A stretch of DNA of 10,080 nt from Parachlamydiaceae bacterium. GTDB taxonomy: Bacteria; Chlamydiota; Chlamydiia; Chlamydiales; Parachlamydiaceae. The DNA is taken from NCBI GenBank assembly GCA_013817115.1, contig JACDDG010000058.1:1-10080 (forward strand). Reading direction: 5' to 3'. The translations under genes and the position numbers were made by a program. The notes beneath the pieces were generated by a model. That model did not search any database and was not told the DNA's origin. It was given only the letters and a program-made list of their open reading frames with translations. Within the stretch, counting starts at the first letter, position 1. Every line of letters begins with the position of its first letter. Shown here piece by piece: positions 1-6,918 of the stretch.

Positions 1-507
1 ATGCAATCCCTTGTTCAACGCGTTCGATACGATCGCCATAAACTAAGCGCAATAATGAAGCACCCTCTTTTAGCGTCATCTTATGGAATTCTGGCTTCAT
101 CCATGCAGAGACTGGACGACTTTCGGGATACCTTCACAAATACGATTCAGAGAAAAATACAAACTCATTATTTTAAACTAGAATCTTTGCAAAGACAACT
201 TCATGCTCTAAAACCGACAGTTCGCATCATGCAATTTCGCAAACATCTTAATGATTTGCAAAGGCAGTTTGATCAGCAGTGGGCACGATCTTTTCACCGA
301 CGACAAGAAAGACTCCAAAACATTATTGCAAACTTACATTCATTAGACCCAAAAAATCTTTTACAAAAAGGGTATGCTATCCCCTTTAATGAAAAGACTA
401 ACTCTGTTATAGTTTCATCAAGTTCCATTGAAAAAGGAGATGAGATCCGCATGCTTCTTTCAGATGGAGAAATTTTCTCAACCGTTAATGAAATAGTAAA
501 GAAGTGA
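1..507 (+). CDS. xseA: Exonuclease VII large subunit, C-terminal part (5' end outside window)
   Basis: This is the C-terminal 168 residues of XseA, the large subunit of exonuclease VII, which degrades single-stranded DNA to oligonucleotides in the cytoplasm together with XseB. Full XseA proteins are roughly 400-550 residues, so the gene begins upstream; the ATG at position 1 is very probably internal. Visible features are a long Arg/Gln/Leu-rich helical, coiled-coil-like stretch (about residues 30-115), as in the XseA C-terminal domain. It ends in the family signature around residues 114-165: [16 protein letters not shown], then a segment resembling the 'gd.i.l.l.dG.i...V' tail. The catalytic and OB-fold parts are not in view. 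The stop codon overlaps the xseB start (GTGA), consistent with translational coupling. Identification rests on the tail motif plus the xseB neighbour. Confidence 0.9.
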   Translation: MQSLVQRVRYDRHKLSAIMKHPLLASSYGILASSMQRLDDFRDTFTNTIQRKIQTHYFKLESLQRQLHALKPTVRIMQFRKHLNDLQRQFDQQWARSFHRRQERLQNIIANLHSLDPKNLLQKGYAIPFNEKTNSVIVSSSSIEKGDEIRMLLSDGEIFSTVNEIVKK

Positions 508-779
508 ACGATTTACCAACATCCCCCACACCTGCAATCGAGCAAGACAACTTTGAGGCGGCATTTTCGCGTCTAGAATTGATCTTGGAACGCATGAATT
601 CTGCTACGATCAGCCTAGACGAATCCCTAAAGCTTTTTGAAGAAGCAGACAAACTTATTACAATTTGTAATCAGCGCTTAAACGACGCTGACCGCAAAAT
701 TGAAATGCTTATTAAAACTAGAAACGGTGAACTTGCCCTTGGTCCCGACCTTAAGCCTTTGACTCAAAAGGTCCAATAA
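504..779 (+). CDS. xseB: Exonuclease VII small subunit
   Basis: A 91-residue protein with the XseB signature: an acidic N-terminus, then [36 protein letters not shown] at about residues 17-52 (the family pattern is FE.al..LE.iv..le.g..sLeesl.lye.G..L), followed by the helical 'C...L..a..kie.l' segment. It forms a helical hairpin that binds the XseA coiled coil and is needed for exonuclease VII activity on single-stranded DNA. The start is GTG at 504-506, sharing GTGA with the xseA stop. This 4-nt overlap supports the non-ATG start and suggests coupled translation. The length is typical of the family (about 70-100 residues). dxs starts 25 nt downstream on the same strand, so the three genes probably form one transcription unit. 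Confidence 0.93.
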   Translation: MNDLPTSPTPAIEQDNFEAAFSRLELILERMNSATISLDESLKLFEEADKLITICNQRLNDADRKIEMLIKTRNGELALGPDLKPLTQKVQ

Positions 780-804
780 TATTTTTCACTAAGGTTTAAG
801 CACT

Positions 805-2712
805 ATGATGCCACCGATACTCCCCCAGATTGAATCTCCGCAGGGAGTTAAAGAGCTTTCCCAGCAAGACCTCCTTCAACTTGCAACAGAAATTCGTCAG
901 CGAATTATTGACGTTCTATCCGTAAACGGAGGCCATCTAGCTTCTAATTTAGGTTCTGTTGAATTGACTTTAGCCTTGCATTTTGTTTTTGATTCACCTG
1001 AAGACAAATTTATTTGGGATGTAAGTCACCAGACATATACTCACAAAATTCTCACTGGTCGAAATGATCGATTCGATTCGATTCGTCAATACAAAGGGCT
1101 TTGCGGTTTTAGCCATCCGCAAGAATCTGAACACGACCATTTTCATGCCGGGCATGCCGGAACAGCCTTGTCGCTTGCTTTAGGAGTTGCGAAAAACCGA
1201 GATCTCACAGGTAGAAAAGAGTACATCGTACCAGTCATTGGGGATGCAACATTAACCTGCGGCATGTCTCTAGAGGCTCTTAACAACGTTTCGCGCGATT
1301 TAAAACGCTTTATCATTATTTTAAATGACAATGAAATGTCGATTTCGAAAAATGTTGGTGCAGTGACCCGGATACTTAGTCGCATGCTAAGTAACCCTAC
1401 GACAAATCGCATCTATCAAGAAATAGATGGTTTACTTTCAAAAATTCCTGGATTCGGATCTCTTTTATCCAAGCAAGGCCACAAAATTACTGAATCACTT
1501 AAAAACTTAGTTAGCCCTGCAGCCTTCTTCGAACAATACGGCCTAAGTTACATCGGCCCCATTGATGGTCACGACACGAAAAAACTTATCGATGTTCTTG
1601 AAGGGGTTAAAGAATCTCAATGGCCTGTAGTCATCCATGTACTTACTAAAAAAGGACAAGGAATGGACGAGGCTGTCAATAATCCGACCATTTATCACGG
1701 TGCTAAACCCTTCCATCCTGAAACTGGAAAATTTCTTCCGGCGTCCTCCAGCGCACCCACATTCCCAAAAATATTTGGCTCACACCTGCTTAAAATGGCA
1801 GAAAGTGATCCGAGCATTGTTGCTGTAACTCCTGCGATGACGGCCGGTTCCTGCCTAGATCCTTTTATTAAAAAATTCCCTGAAAGATGCTTAGATGTAG
1901 GAATTGCAGAATCACACGCTGTGACTTTTTGTGGAGGCCTTGCCTATGGTGGAAGGATGAAAGTGGTGTGTTCTATTTACGCTACTTTTTTACAAAGAGC
2001 CTTTGACAATCTTTTTCATGATGTTTGCCTTCAACAGCTACCAGTTGTTTTTGCTATCGATCGTGCAGGAATTTCGGGGCCTGACGGCTCGACTCACCAC
2101 GGAATTTACGACATCTCCTTCCTAAATGCTATGCCAAATATGATTATCACACAACCTCGAAATGGGCACGTTCTTAAGGAGCTACTAGAGTCATCCTTTG
2201 CCTACGGCAAGCCCACAGCAATTCGCTACCCTAACTTGGAAACCCAGGAACCTGATTTACCGATCGTTTATCGCCCTTTAGGTAAAGGTGAGGTACTTCG
2301 CGAAGGCTCAGAAATATTGATTATTGCTCTAGGACACATGTGCACTATAGGATTAGAAGTTTGCGATCGCTTAAAAAATGAAGGGATCAACGCAACTTTA
2401 CTTGACCCGATCTTTATTAAGCCCCTTGATTCTGAACTTTTCTGTCACTTACTCCAAACACATAGCAAAATTGTCACAATCGAAGAACATTCAATCAGTG
2501 GAGGAATGGGAGCCATTATTAATCATTTCCTAATGACAAATGGCTACAACAACATTTCGGTGATCAATTGCGGCATCCCAGAAGCCTTTATTGAACACGG
2601 AAGCCACAAAGAACTATTAAACAGTCTTGGACTTTCGGCAGAGAAAATTGCTGACCGCATAATCAAAAGCGAATGGATTAAAGCGGGTTTGGAAAATCTT
2701 TTGGTAAGATAA
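805..2712 (+). CDS. dxs: 1-deoxy-D-xylulose-5-phosphate synthase
   Basis: Condenses pyruvate with glyceraldehyde 3-phosphate to DXP, the first step of the MEP isoprenoid pathway, using thiamine diphosphate (TPP) and Mg2+ in the cytoplasm. The 635 residues match the usual full length. Visible motifs in order: [19 protein letters not shown] (41-59); [15 protein letters not shown] (72-86), with the substrate-contacting His; the TPP/Mg motif GDATLTCG (146-153) paired with LNDNEMSIS (173-181); the catalytic Glu in AESHAVTF (368-375, E369); and [12 protein letters not shown] followed by THHG (417-433). The first position after GD is Ala where most Dxs have Gly. The reading frame is intact. AAGG at 791-794 precedes the ATGATG at 805; either ATG could be used, the first giving the listed start. 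The stop codon TAA directly abuts palindromic element copy A. Confidence 0.97.
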   Translation: MMPPILPQIESPQGVKELSQQDLLQLATEIRQRIIDVLSVNGGHLASNLGSVELTLALHFVFDSPEDKFIWDVSHQTYTHKILTGRNDRFDSIRQYKGLCGFSHPQESEHDHFHAGHAGTALSLALGVAKNRDLTGRKEYIVPVIGDATLTCGMSLEALNNVSRDLKRFIIILNDNEMSISKNVGAVTRILSRMLSNPTTNRIYQEIDGLLSKIPGFGSLLSKQGHKITESLKNLVSPAAFFEQYGLSYIGPIDGHDTKKLIDVLEGVKESQWPVVIHVLTKKGQGMDEAVNNPTIYHGAKPFHPETGKFLPASSSAPTFPKIFGSHLLKMAESDPSIVAVTPAMTAGSCLDPFIKKFPERCLDVGIAESHAVTFCGGLAYGGRMKVVCSIYATFLQRAFDNLFHDVCLQQLPVVFAIDRAGISGPDGSTHHGIYDISFLNAMPNMIITQPRNGHVLKELLESSFAYGKPTAIRYPNLETQEPDLPIVYRPLGKGEVLREGSEILIIALGHMCTIGLEVCDRLKNEGINATLLDPIFIKPLDSELFCHLLQTHSKIVTIEEHSISGGMGAIINHFLMTNGYNNISVINCGIPEAFIEHGSHKELLNSLGLSAEKIADRIIKSEWIKAGLENLLVR

Positions 2713-2881
2713 TTATACTGCGCGCGTGACAAACTGAGGTTTTTTTTTGCGGCGCGAAAGCTCCCGCGATTGAACGATCGGTAGCGCCCAATAGTGCAAT
2801 GTGGGATCACTGCCGATCGTTCAACCCTAGGGCTTTGGCGCCGCAAAATAACCTCAATTTGCGCCCGTGCGCAGCATATAT
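2713..2881. mobile_element. Large imperfect palindrome, MITE-like (copy A)
   Basis: Almost the whole dxs-nadK gap is one long inverted repeat. The left arm starts TTATACTGCGCGCGTG directly after the dxs stop; the right arm ends CGTGCGCAGCATATAT. Inner arms pair well: GAACGATCGG (left) with CCGATCGTTC (right), and TGCGGCGC with GCGCCGCA further out. The centre is CCCAATAGTGCAATGTGGG-like. The T9 run at 2740-2748 lies within the left arm rather than after the hairpin, so this is not an ordinary intrinsic terminator. It shares general layout, TTATAC-type end, the AAAGC(T)CCCGCGATT block and the CCCAATA centre with copies C and D, but is clearly diverged from them. There is no coding capacity. 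It is most simply a non-autonomous mobile element; if transcribed it would fold into a very long hairpin. Confidence 0.75.
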
Positions 2882-2890
2882 CCATAACAT

Positions 2891-2905
2891 AAGGACCTGA
2901 TAGTG
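2891..2905 (+). promoter_or_regulatory. Ribosome binding site that decides the nadK GTG start
   Basis: AAGGA at 2891-2895 lies 7 nt before GTG at 2903-2905. The next in-frame ATG (2918) would be 22 nt from this Shine-Dalgarno, too far. The GTG start is therefore preferred, and it also retains the first beta-strand (LNFFMEPN) expected of NAD kinases. The site is only about 10 nt beyond the end of palindrome copy A. Confidence 0.6.
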
Positions 2906-3763
2906 CTTAACTTTTTTATGGAACCTAATCTTTCTAAAGAAAATGCCTCTAAATTTGCCGCTGAAATCGCAAATTATCTTTCTGCCAAAGGTGTTGGAGT
3001 TCATGCTAATGATTCCATTGCAAAATCTCTTAATGCACTTCCTCTCTCACAAGTAGATCCAAAAGCCATTGACTTCATCATCACGCTTGGTGGTGATGGC
3101 ACCATCTTAAGAACAGTCCATAGTTATCCTGAAATCATTGCGCCATTTATTGCCATCAATTTAGGCGGATTGGGATTTATGGCAGATATTCCTTTTGATG
3201 AAATCTTTCCAAGCTTAGACCAACTTCTTGCCGGAAATTTCACTGTAAAAAATCGCATCATGATGGAAGGTTTTTCAGAACATAGTAACCGTTCCTTAGC
3301 TGTCAACGAGATTGTCATCCATCGTACCAGCAATCCCTGTCTGATAGATTTAGCTATTTACGTTGACGGAATATACCTTAACACATTTTCTGCTGACGGA
3401 ATCATCATTTCAACGCCGAGCGGTTCTACGGCATATTCTCTTGCTGCCGGTGGCCCTATTGTGACTCCGGAAATCCAAGCATTCGTACTTACCCCCATCT
3501 GCCCCCACACTATCTCTAATAGGCCCATTGTTCTTATGCCCCATGAAAAGATAGAAATCCATTATCTTCCTCATGAAAATATTTCGAATCAAGAAAATGT
3601 CGAAATTCATTGCGATGGTCATAAAAGTTTTAAAATGAAGCCATTAGGGATATATACAATTATGCGTTCTGAACGCTCTTTCAGCTTGGTTGCCCTCCCC
3701 CAACATAATTATTTCCTCACATTAAGAGAAAAACTGGGATGGCGCGGACAAACTCACGCTTAA
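2903..3763 (+). CDS. nadK: NAD kinase
   Basis: Phosphorylates NAD to NADP using ATP or polyphosphate; cytoplasmic and usually essential. The 286 residues match the bacterial NadK family (about 260-305). Visible motifs: the N-terminal strand LNFFMEP; the family-defining GGDGT (63-67) in FIITLGGDGTILR, which holds the catalytic Asp; NLGGLGFMADI (86-96); the NE pair at 135-136 in LAVNEIVIHR; the conserved DGIIISTPSGSTAYS (165-179) followed by LAAGGP; and TPICPHT (197-203). No truncation or frameshift is seen. The start is GTG at 2903, chosen from the Shine-Dalgarno spacing. It follows dxs on the same strand but is separated from it by the palindromic element, so cotranscription with dxs is uncertain. 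Confidence 0.96.
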   Translation: MLNFFMEPNLSKENASKFAAEIANYLSAKGVGVHANDSIAKSLNALPLSQVDPKAIDFIITLGGDGTILRTVHSYPEIIAPFIAINLGGLGFMADIPFDEIFPSLDQLLAGNFTVKNRIMMEGFSEHSNRSLAVNEIVIHRTSNPCLIDLAIYVDGIYLNTFSADGIIISTPSGSTAYSLAAGGPIVTPEIQAFVLTPICPHTISNRPIVLMPHEKIEIHYLPHENISNQENVEIHCDGHKSFKMKPLGIYTIMRSERSFSLVALPQHNYFLTLREKLGWRGQTHA

Positions 3764-3782
3764 GGAGGAGTGAAACAATAAG

Positions 3783-3855
3783 TTTGGCTTTTAGACTGTA
3801 TGGGGTCCCCTTTGATCGTTCAACCGCGGGAGCTTTGGCGCAGCCTAAAAGTAAA
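3783..3855. repeat. Degraded, internally deleted palindrome copy (copy B)
   Basis: TATGGGGTC, then TTGATC and CGCGGGAGCTTTGGCG (roughly 3799-3840) match the right half of copies A and C (TATGGGGTC...TTGATC...CGCGGGAGCTTT in C; GATCGTTCAACC in A). Just before it, TTTGGCTTTTAGA (3783-3795) matches the left-arm block TTTGGCTTTGAGA of copy D with one difference. The inner left arm is missing. The simplest reading is one element that lost the inner half of its left arm and so no longer folds as a full hairpin. A weak terminal match (AATCGGTATT, 3894-3903) may mark the old right end. Confidence 0.55.
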
Positions 3856-4044
3856 AATTTTTGTTTTCCACCTAAACTTTTAGCCGAACCCAAAATCGGT
3901 ATTTTTTCTCTGACTCGTAACTCACTCTCATTGAGACCCTTACATTATTTTTTCAAAAAAAAATTCTTTAAAGTAAAAATTGTACTAGCGATTTTATTGC
4001 CAGATGCGTATTTAAAAGAGATAAAACATCCTTTGTTCGACAAC

Positions 4045-4050
4045 TTGACA
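4045..4050 (+). promoter_or_regulatory. Possible -35 box upstream of the lipoprotein/omcB cluster
   Basis: A perfect TTGACA lies 75 nt before the first lipoprotein ATG. Sequence 15-19 nt downstream (around 4066-4074, AAAGTCGTC) does not look like TATAAT, so only half of a sigma-70/sigma-66 promoter is visible. Chlamydial late-gene promoters often have poor consensus boxes, so this remains a weak candidate. Confidence 0.25.
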
Positions 4051-4124
4051 TAGCCTAAAACATGAAAAGTCGTCGCAAAGAAAGTTAGAAAGATTTCCTT
4101 TAAACACTAACAATAGGAGTTGTT

Positions 4125-4346
4125 ATGAAAAGCAGATTATTCGCCTCTATGGCAGTGGTCATGATGGCAGCAGGAATGCTAGCAAGTTGCTGTGGCAGCA
4201 ATCGCGATTGTTGCGATCCTTGCCCATGTCCTCCTCCACGTCCATGCAAACCAATTTGCTGCCCAGCACCAAAAGCTGTTTGCGTGCCAGTAGCGCCGGT
4301 TTACAACCAATACCCAAGAGATAGCTACGCTCCAGGACCTTATTAA
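4125..4346 (+). CDS. omcA: Small cysteine-rich outer-membrane lipoprotein, OmcA-like (first of two)
   Basis: A 73-residue lipoprotein. Residues 1-21 form a lipoprotein signal peptide (MKSRLF, hydrophobic AVVMMAAGM, lipobox LASC with C22 as the acylated Cys). The mature part of 52 residues holds ten Cys (22, 23, 29, 30, 33, 35, 41, 45, 46, 53) embedded in Pro, with a Pro/Tyr tail. SCC followed by DCCDPC resembles the start of mature Chlamydia OmcA as I remember it, and the position upstream of omcB agrees. In Chlamydia, OmcA is a periplasm-facing lipoprotein that is disulfide cross-linked with OmcB and MOMP in elementary bodies. AGGAG at 4115-4119 sits 5 nt from the ATG. The assignment to omcA rather than a paralogue is a judgement, because a second similar gene follows. 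Confidence 0.72.
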   Translation: MKSRLFASMAVVMMAAGMLASCCGSNRDCCDPCPCPPPRPCKPICCPAPKAVCVPVAPVYNQYPRDSYAPGPY

Positions 4347-4379
4347 TTCTGTGAGTGGCTAACAAAGCCTCTTGTACTC

Positions 4380-4407
4380 TGTGGCAAGGATTTAAATCCT
4401 TGCCACA
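4380..4407. promoter_or_regulatory. Perfect 28-nt palindrome between the two lipoprotein genes
   Basis: The sequence TGTGGCAAGGATTT is followed immediately by its exact reverse complement (AAATCCTTGCCACA), giving a 14-bp self-complementary arm with no spacer. There is no T-run after it (CTAAATATAG follows), so it is not a standard intrinsic terminator. In RNA it would form a stable hairpin (with a small loop) about 34 nt after the first lipoprotein stop and 36 nt before the second start. It may be an attenuator, an mRNA-stabilising 3' hairpin for the first gene, or a dimeric protein-binding site. Confidence 0.7.
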
Positions 4408-4443
4408 CTAAATATAGTCCTTTAACAAAAGCTAAGACGACTT

Positions 4444-4695
4444 ATGAAACGGTTATTAGTCTCATCTATCGTAATATTATCAACCTTTCTTCTAGCAGGT
4501 TGTTGCTCCCATCGACACATTGATTTTTGTGAATGCGCCCCAAATGGCTCGCAATCAACATCCTGCGTTGCGTACACCGCAGATGATCCCTATTGCGATT
4601 GTCATCGATGTCCAAGGCGTTGGTGCTGCTGCTGCAAGCCAAAATGTTGCTTGAAGCCGAATGGAGGTGGATACCACCCTATCGTGGGGCATTAA
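4444..4695 (+). CDS. Second small cysteine-rich lipoprotein, OmcA-like
   Basis: An 83-residue lipoprotein with signal peptide MKRLLVSSIVILSTFLLAGC (1-20). The lipobox is LAGC, with C20 as the lipidated residue. The mature 64 residues contain 14 Cys (20, 21, 29, 31, 41, 51, 53, 56, 61-64, 68, 69), including a run of four (CCCC at 61-64). Arg/Lys occur among them, and the tail is Gly-rich. Length and position directly upstream of omcB match OmcA; sequence similarity to its neighbour is limited to the signal peptide type and Cys richness. A role in the disulfide-linked envelope is inferred from context. There is no strong Shine-Dalgarno before ATG 4444 (only GCTAAGACGA), so expression may depend on the upstream gene or be weaker. 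It could be a diverged tandem duplicate or an unrelated Cys-rich lipoprotein. Confidence 0.75.
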   Translation: MKRLLVSSIVILSTFLLAGCCSHRHIDFCECAPNGSQSTSCVAYTADDPYCDCHRCPRRWCCCCKPKCCLKPNGGGYHPIVGH

Positions 4696-4696
4696 G

Positions 4697-4770
4697 CTTT
4701 GAGGAAGGTTTGTAAAAACTGAATCATTTTTTTTACCTCAAAGACGACTGAACTAAACATTTTGTTCAGT
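4697..4770 (+). promoter_or_regulatory. Two potential hairpins in the omcB leader
   Basis: CTTTGAGG (4697-4704) is complementary to CCTCAAAG (4736-4743), and T8 runs just before the right arm, inside the loop. Immediately after, ACTGAAC (4747-4753) pairs with GTTCAGT (4764-4770). Neither is followed by a T-run, so these are not clear terminators. They sit between the second lipoprotein stop and omcB and could modulate read-through or translation. omcB itself has a good AAGGAG at 4821-4826, 7 nt from its ATG. Confidence 0.35.
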
Positions 4771-4833
4771 GATCATTGTGGCAAAATAAATCGAGTTAAA
4801 GAATAACAAAATGACACACAAAGGAGTCGTTTA

Positions 4834-6861
4834 ATGAGAAAACAACTGGGACTACTAGCCTCGTTGCTTTTTGTCGGAGTGTCCTCCTTGCTATTTGCAG
4901 GTTGCGCCGACAAATGTTGCTACGACAACCAACCCGATACGGAATGCTTTCAAGCATACGAATCTGATTCATTTAATGAACAAATAAACGAGCCTATGCA
5001 AGGTATGCGCGCACCTATGCAGAACATGCGTCCCATGAATGACATGCGTGAACCTATGCAAAATATGCGCATGAATGACATGCGTGAACCAATGCATGAT
5101 ATGCGCATGAATGACATGCGTGAACCTATGCATGATATGCGTGAACCTATGCAGAATATGCGTGAACCTATGCAGAATATGCGCATGAACGACATGCGTG
5201 AACCTATGCAGAATATGCGCATGAACGACATGCGTGAACCAATGCATGATATGCGCATGAACGACATGCGTGAACCAATGCAGAATATGCGTGCACCTAT
5301 GAATAACATGCGTGCGCCTATGAACAATATGCGTTCACCTATGCAATCTCAAGGGTGTCCTCCACCTTGCGCGCCTAAGTGCGTTCCGGTGTGTCCACCA
5401 TCATGCCCGCCTGCTTGTGCACCAAGATCTGTGCCAAAGTGCGCTCCTGCATGTCAACCTTTAGTTGAAGAGCCTTGCAAAGTACCTGTTAAGTGCCGTC
5501 ATCCTTCGCATAATGAACTTTGCTGCAATGATGGAATTACTGTAACAGCTTACAATCCTTCAATGTGCATGCTTGGTGATCAATACCCACTGAAGTTTGA
5601 AATCAAAGCTTGCAAAGATGTTTGCGATGTCGTAGTTAAAGCTCACCTTCCTGAAGGCGTAACTTATGTACGAAGCCAGCCTGAAGCTCGCGTTGAAGGT
5701 AGAGATATCACATGGCTAATCGGTCCTATGGGTCAAGGGGAAATTCGTCCAGCTCAAGTTTGGCTGAAGTGTAATACAGAAGGTGAGATCTGTGCATGTT
5801 TCTGTGCAACAGCTACTCCGGTTCGTTTTTGCTCTCTACTTTGTGCACACCCGGTTCTAAGCTGCGAAAAATGTGGTCCTGAAGAAGTCTGCCCAGGCGA
5901 CCCAATCCATTACACTATCACAGTTACAAACCGAGGAAGCTGTGCAGCTGAAGACGTTCGTATCACAGATAACGTACCTGCAGGATTAGAGCATTCAAGT
6001 GGCCTACGTACACTTTCATTCAAGCTAGGCTCTCTTGAGCCATGCCAGACTAAGAAAGTTAATGTATGCCTAACAGCTGTTAAGCGTGGTAAAGTTTGTA
6101 ATACTGCAGTTGTTACAGCTTGCAATGCTGACTCAGTATCATGCCAATGGTGCACAAACATTTGCAAAGAGTGTGTAGAACTTTATAAAGTTGGCACTAA
6201 AGAGCAAATCATTGGCAAAAATGCCGATTATGAAATCACAGTTGTTAACCCAGGCGATAAGCCTTTGACAGAAGTCATCATTACAGATCTAGCTCCAAGC
6301 TCAACAAGCATTGTTTCAGCTAATGGCGCAACGATCAATGGCAATCAAGCTGTATGGAGATTAAGAGAGTTGAAGCCTGGCGAGAAAGTCACTTTCAACC
6401 TAACTTTAACAACATGCACACCTGGTTGCTTCACTAACCGCGTTAATGTAACTAACTGCCAAGGCTGCTGTGCCAATGCAGAATTTACTACACGTTGGAG
6501 AGGTCGCCCAGCATTGAACGTTTGCACATCTGTTACAGATAACCCAATTTGCCTCGGTGAAAACACAAGCTATTGTGTTACTGTTGTAAACCAAGGTTCT
6601 GAAGCCGATCGTGACGTACAAGTTGTTCTAAACTTCCCTGCAGAAATTTCTCCTATTGCAGCTACAGGTGATTCTGAAGGTAAAGTTGATGGCCAATCTG
6701 TGACTTTTGCTCCGTACGATAATTTAGGACCACGTCAGACTCTTCGTTATAGAGTTGACGCTCGTGCTAAATCTTCTGGCGATGCACGCATCCAAGTACA
6801 GGTAATTTCAGAATCAATGAAGACACCTCTCGTGGAGCAAGAAAGCACAATCGTCAACTAA
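4834..6861 (+). CDS. omcB: Large cysteine-rich outer membrane protein OmcB with Met-rich repeat insert
   Basis: OmcB is the 60-kDa Cys-rich protein that cross-links the chlamydial elementary-body envelope; in Chlamydia its N-terminal part is also an adhesin. At 675 residues it is about 120 longer than Chlamydia OmcB (roughly 550). Order: signal peptide 1-23 with a lipobox-like LFAGC (C24); a short Cys-containing acidic stretch; an 18-unit Met/Arg repeat (53-167); a Pro/Cys-rich segment (about 172-220, e.g. GCPPPCAPKCVPVCPPSC); then about four DUF11-like beta-sandwich repeats to the C-terminus. Family landmarks include HSSGLRTLSFKLGSLEP, VNPGDKPLTEVIITDLAPS, GATINGNQAVWRLRELKPGE and NPICLGENTSYCVTVVNQGS, all recognisable against Chlamydia OmcB. 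The frame is intact. The extra length is entirely explained by the repeat and Pro/Cys region. It ends at a strong terminator. Confidence 0.95.
   Translation: MRKQLGLLASLLFVGVSSLLFAGCADKCCYDNQPDTECFQAYESDSFNEQINEPMQGMRAPMQNMRPMNDMREPMQNMRMNDMREPMHDMRMNDMREPMHDMREPMQNMREPMQNMRMNDMREPMQNMRMNDMREPMHDMRMNDMREPMQNMRAPMNNMRAPMNNMRSPMQSQGCPPPCAPKCVPVCPPSCPPACAPRSVPKCAPACQPLVEEPCKVPVKCRHPSHNELCCNDGITVTAYNPSMCMLGDQYPLKFEIKACKDVCDVVVKAHLPEGVTYVRSQPEARVEGRDITWLIGPMGQGEIRPAQVWLKCNTEGEICACFCATATPVRFCSLLCAHPVLSCEKCGPEEVCPGDPIHYTITVTNRGSCAAEDVRITDNVPAGLEHSSGLRTLSFKLGSLEPCQTKKVNVCLTAVKRGKVCNTAVVTACNADSVSCQWCTNICKECVELYKVGTKEQIIGKNADYEITVVNPGDKPLTEVIITDLAPSSTSIVSANGATINGNQAVWRLRELKPGEKVTFNLTLTTCTPGCFTNRVNVTNCQGCCANAEFTTRWRGRPALNVCTSVTDNPICLGENTSYCVTVVNQGSEADRDVQVVLNFPAEISPIAATGDSEGKVDGQSVTFAPYDNLGPRQTLRYRVDARAKSSGDARIQVQVISESMKTPLVEQESTIVN
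4990..5346 (+). repeat. In-frame tandem repeat in omcB (21-nt and 15-nt units)
   Basis: Eighteen consecutive units encode residues 53-167, plus a partial unit (SPMQ). They are 7-residue units (E/A)PM(Q/H/N)(N/D/G)MR and 5-residue units MNDMR (one as PMNDMR), often alternating to give a 12-residue (36-nt) super-unit. Every unit carries two Met and ends in Arg, giving 37 Met in about 119 residues and no Cys. DNA units are near-identical (GAACCTATGCAGAATATGCG with CAT/CAG and T/C/A variants), so copy number is likely to vary by slippage or recombination. All unit lengths are multiples of three, so changes keep the frame. Confidence 0.93.
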
Positions 6862-6885
6862 GGATAACTTAGTAGCGGTTGCACT

Positions 6886-6918
6886 AAAAGGGCAGATTCT
6901 TCGGAATCTGCCCTTTTT
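6886..6918. terminator. Bidirectional intrinsic terminator between omcB and the convergent gene
   Basis: GGGCAGATTC (6890-6899), loop TTCG (6900-6903) and GAATCTGCCC (6904-6913) form a perfect 10-bp stem closed by a stable C-UUCG-G tetraloop. T5 follows at 6914-6918 and A4 precedes at 6886-6889, so it can end transcription from both sides. It lies 25 nt after the omcB stop, and its T-run touches the stop codon of the minus-strand gene. Confidence 0.93.

Larger units (their letters stand above)
3764..4124. other. Intergenic region between nadK and the Cys-rich lipoprotein cluster
   Basis: About 360 bp without a convincing gene. It begins with a purine-rich GGAGGAG just after the nadK stop that precedes no real open frame. 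It then carries a degraded palindrome copy (about 3783-3855), A/T-rich sequence with an A9 run near 3956-3964, and the leader of the lipoprotein cluster. The leader has a perfect TTGACA at 4045-4050, which could be a -35 box, but no convincing -10 box at the expected spacing. The lipoprotein gene has a good AGGAG (4115-4119) 5 nt before its ATG. I see no tRNA or structured RNA. Confidence 0.5.

Noticed and set aside
2713..2881. Ordinary intrinsic terminator for dxs
   Set aside because: The T9 run is in the left arm, not after the stem, and the ~80-nt arms are far longer than a terminator; it may still stop transcription but is better read as a repeat element.
2544..3004. Minus-strand open frames across the dxs-nadK junction
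   Set aside because: They are antisense to dxs/nadK and the palindrome, with no recognisable domain.
3739..4053. 104-residue plus-strand open frame overlapping the nadK end
   Set aside because: It starts inside nadK in another frame, runs through the degraded palindrome and A/T-rich DNA, has no family resemblance, and lacks a good ribosome site at its ATG.
4811..4834. Tiny upstream frame MTHKGVV whose TAA overlaps the omcB ATG
   Set aside because: No ribosome site of its own, and its sequence is largely the omcB Shine-Dalgarno; likely chance.
4950..5327. Minus-strand open frames with MRISCIG- or MHRFTHV-type repeats
   Set aside because: They are the antisense reading of the omcB tandem repeat, whose unit length (multiple of three) keeps every frame open; no independent coding evidence.
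4990..5346. CRISPR-like array
   Set aside because: The repeated units are contiguous 15/21-nt coding repeats in frame with OmcB, with no unique spacers.
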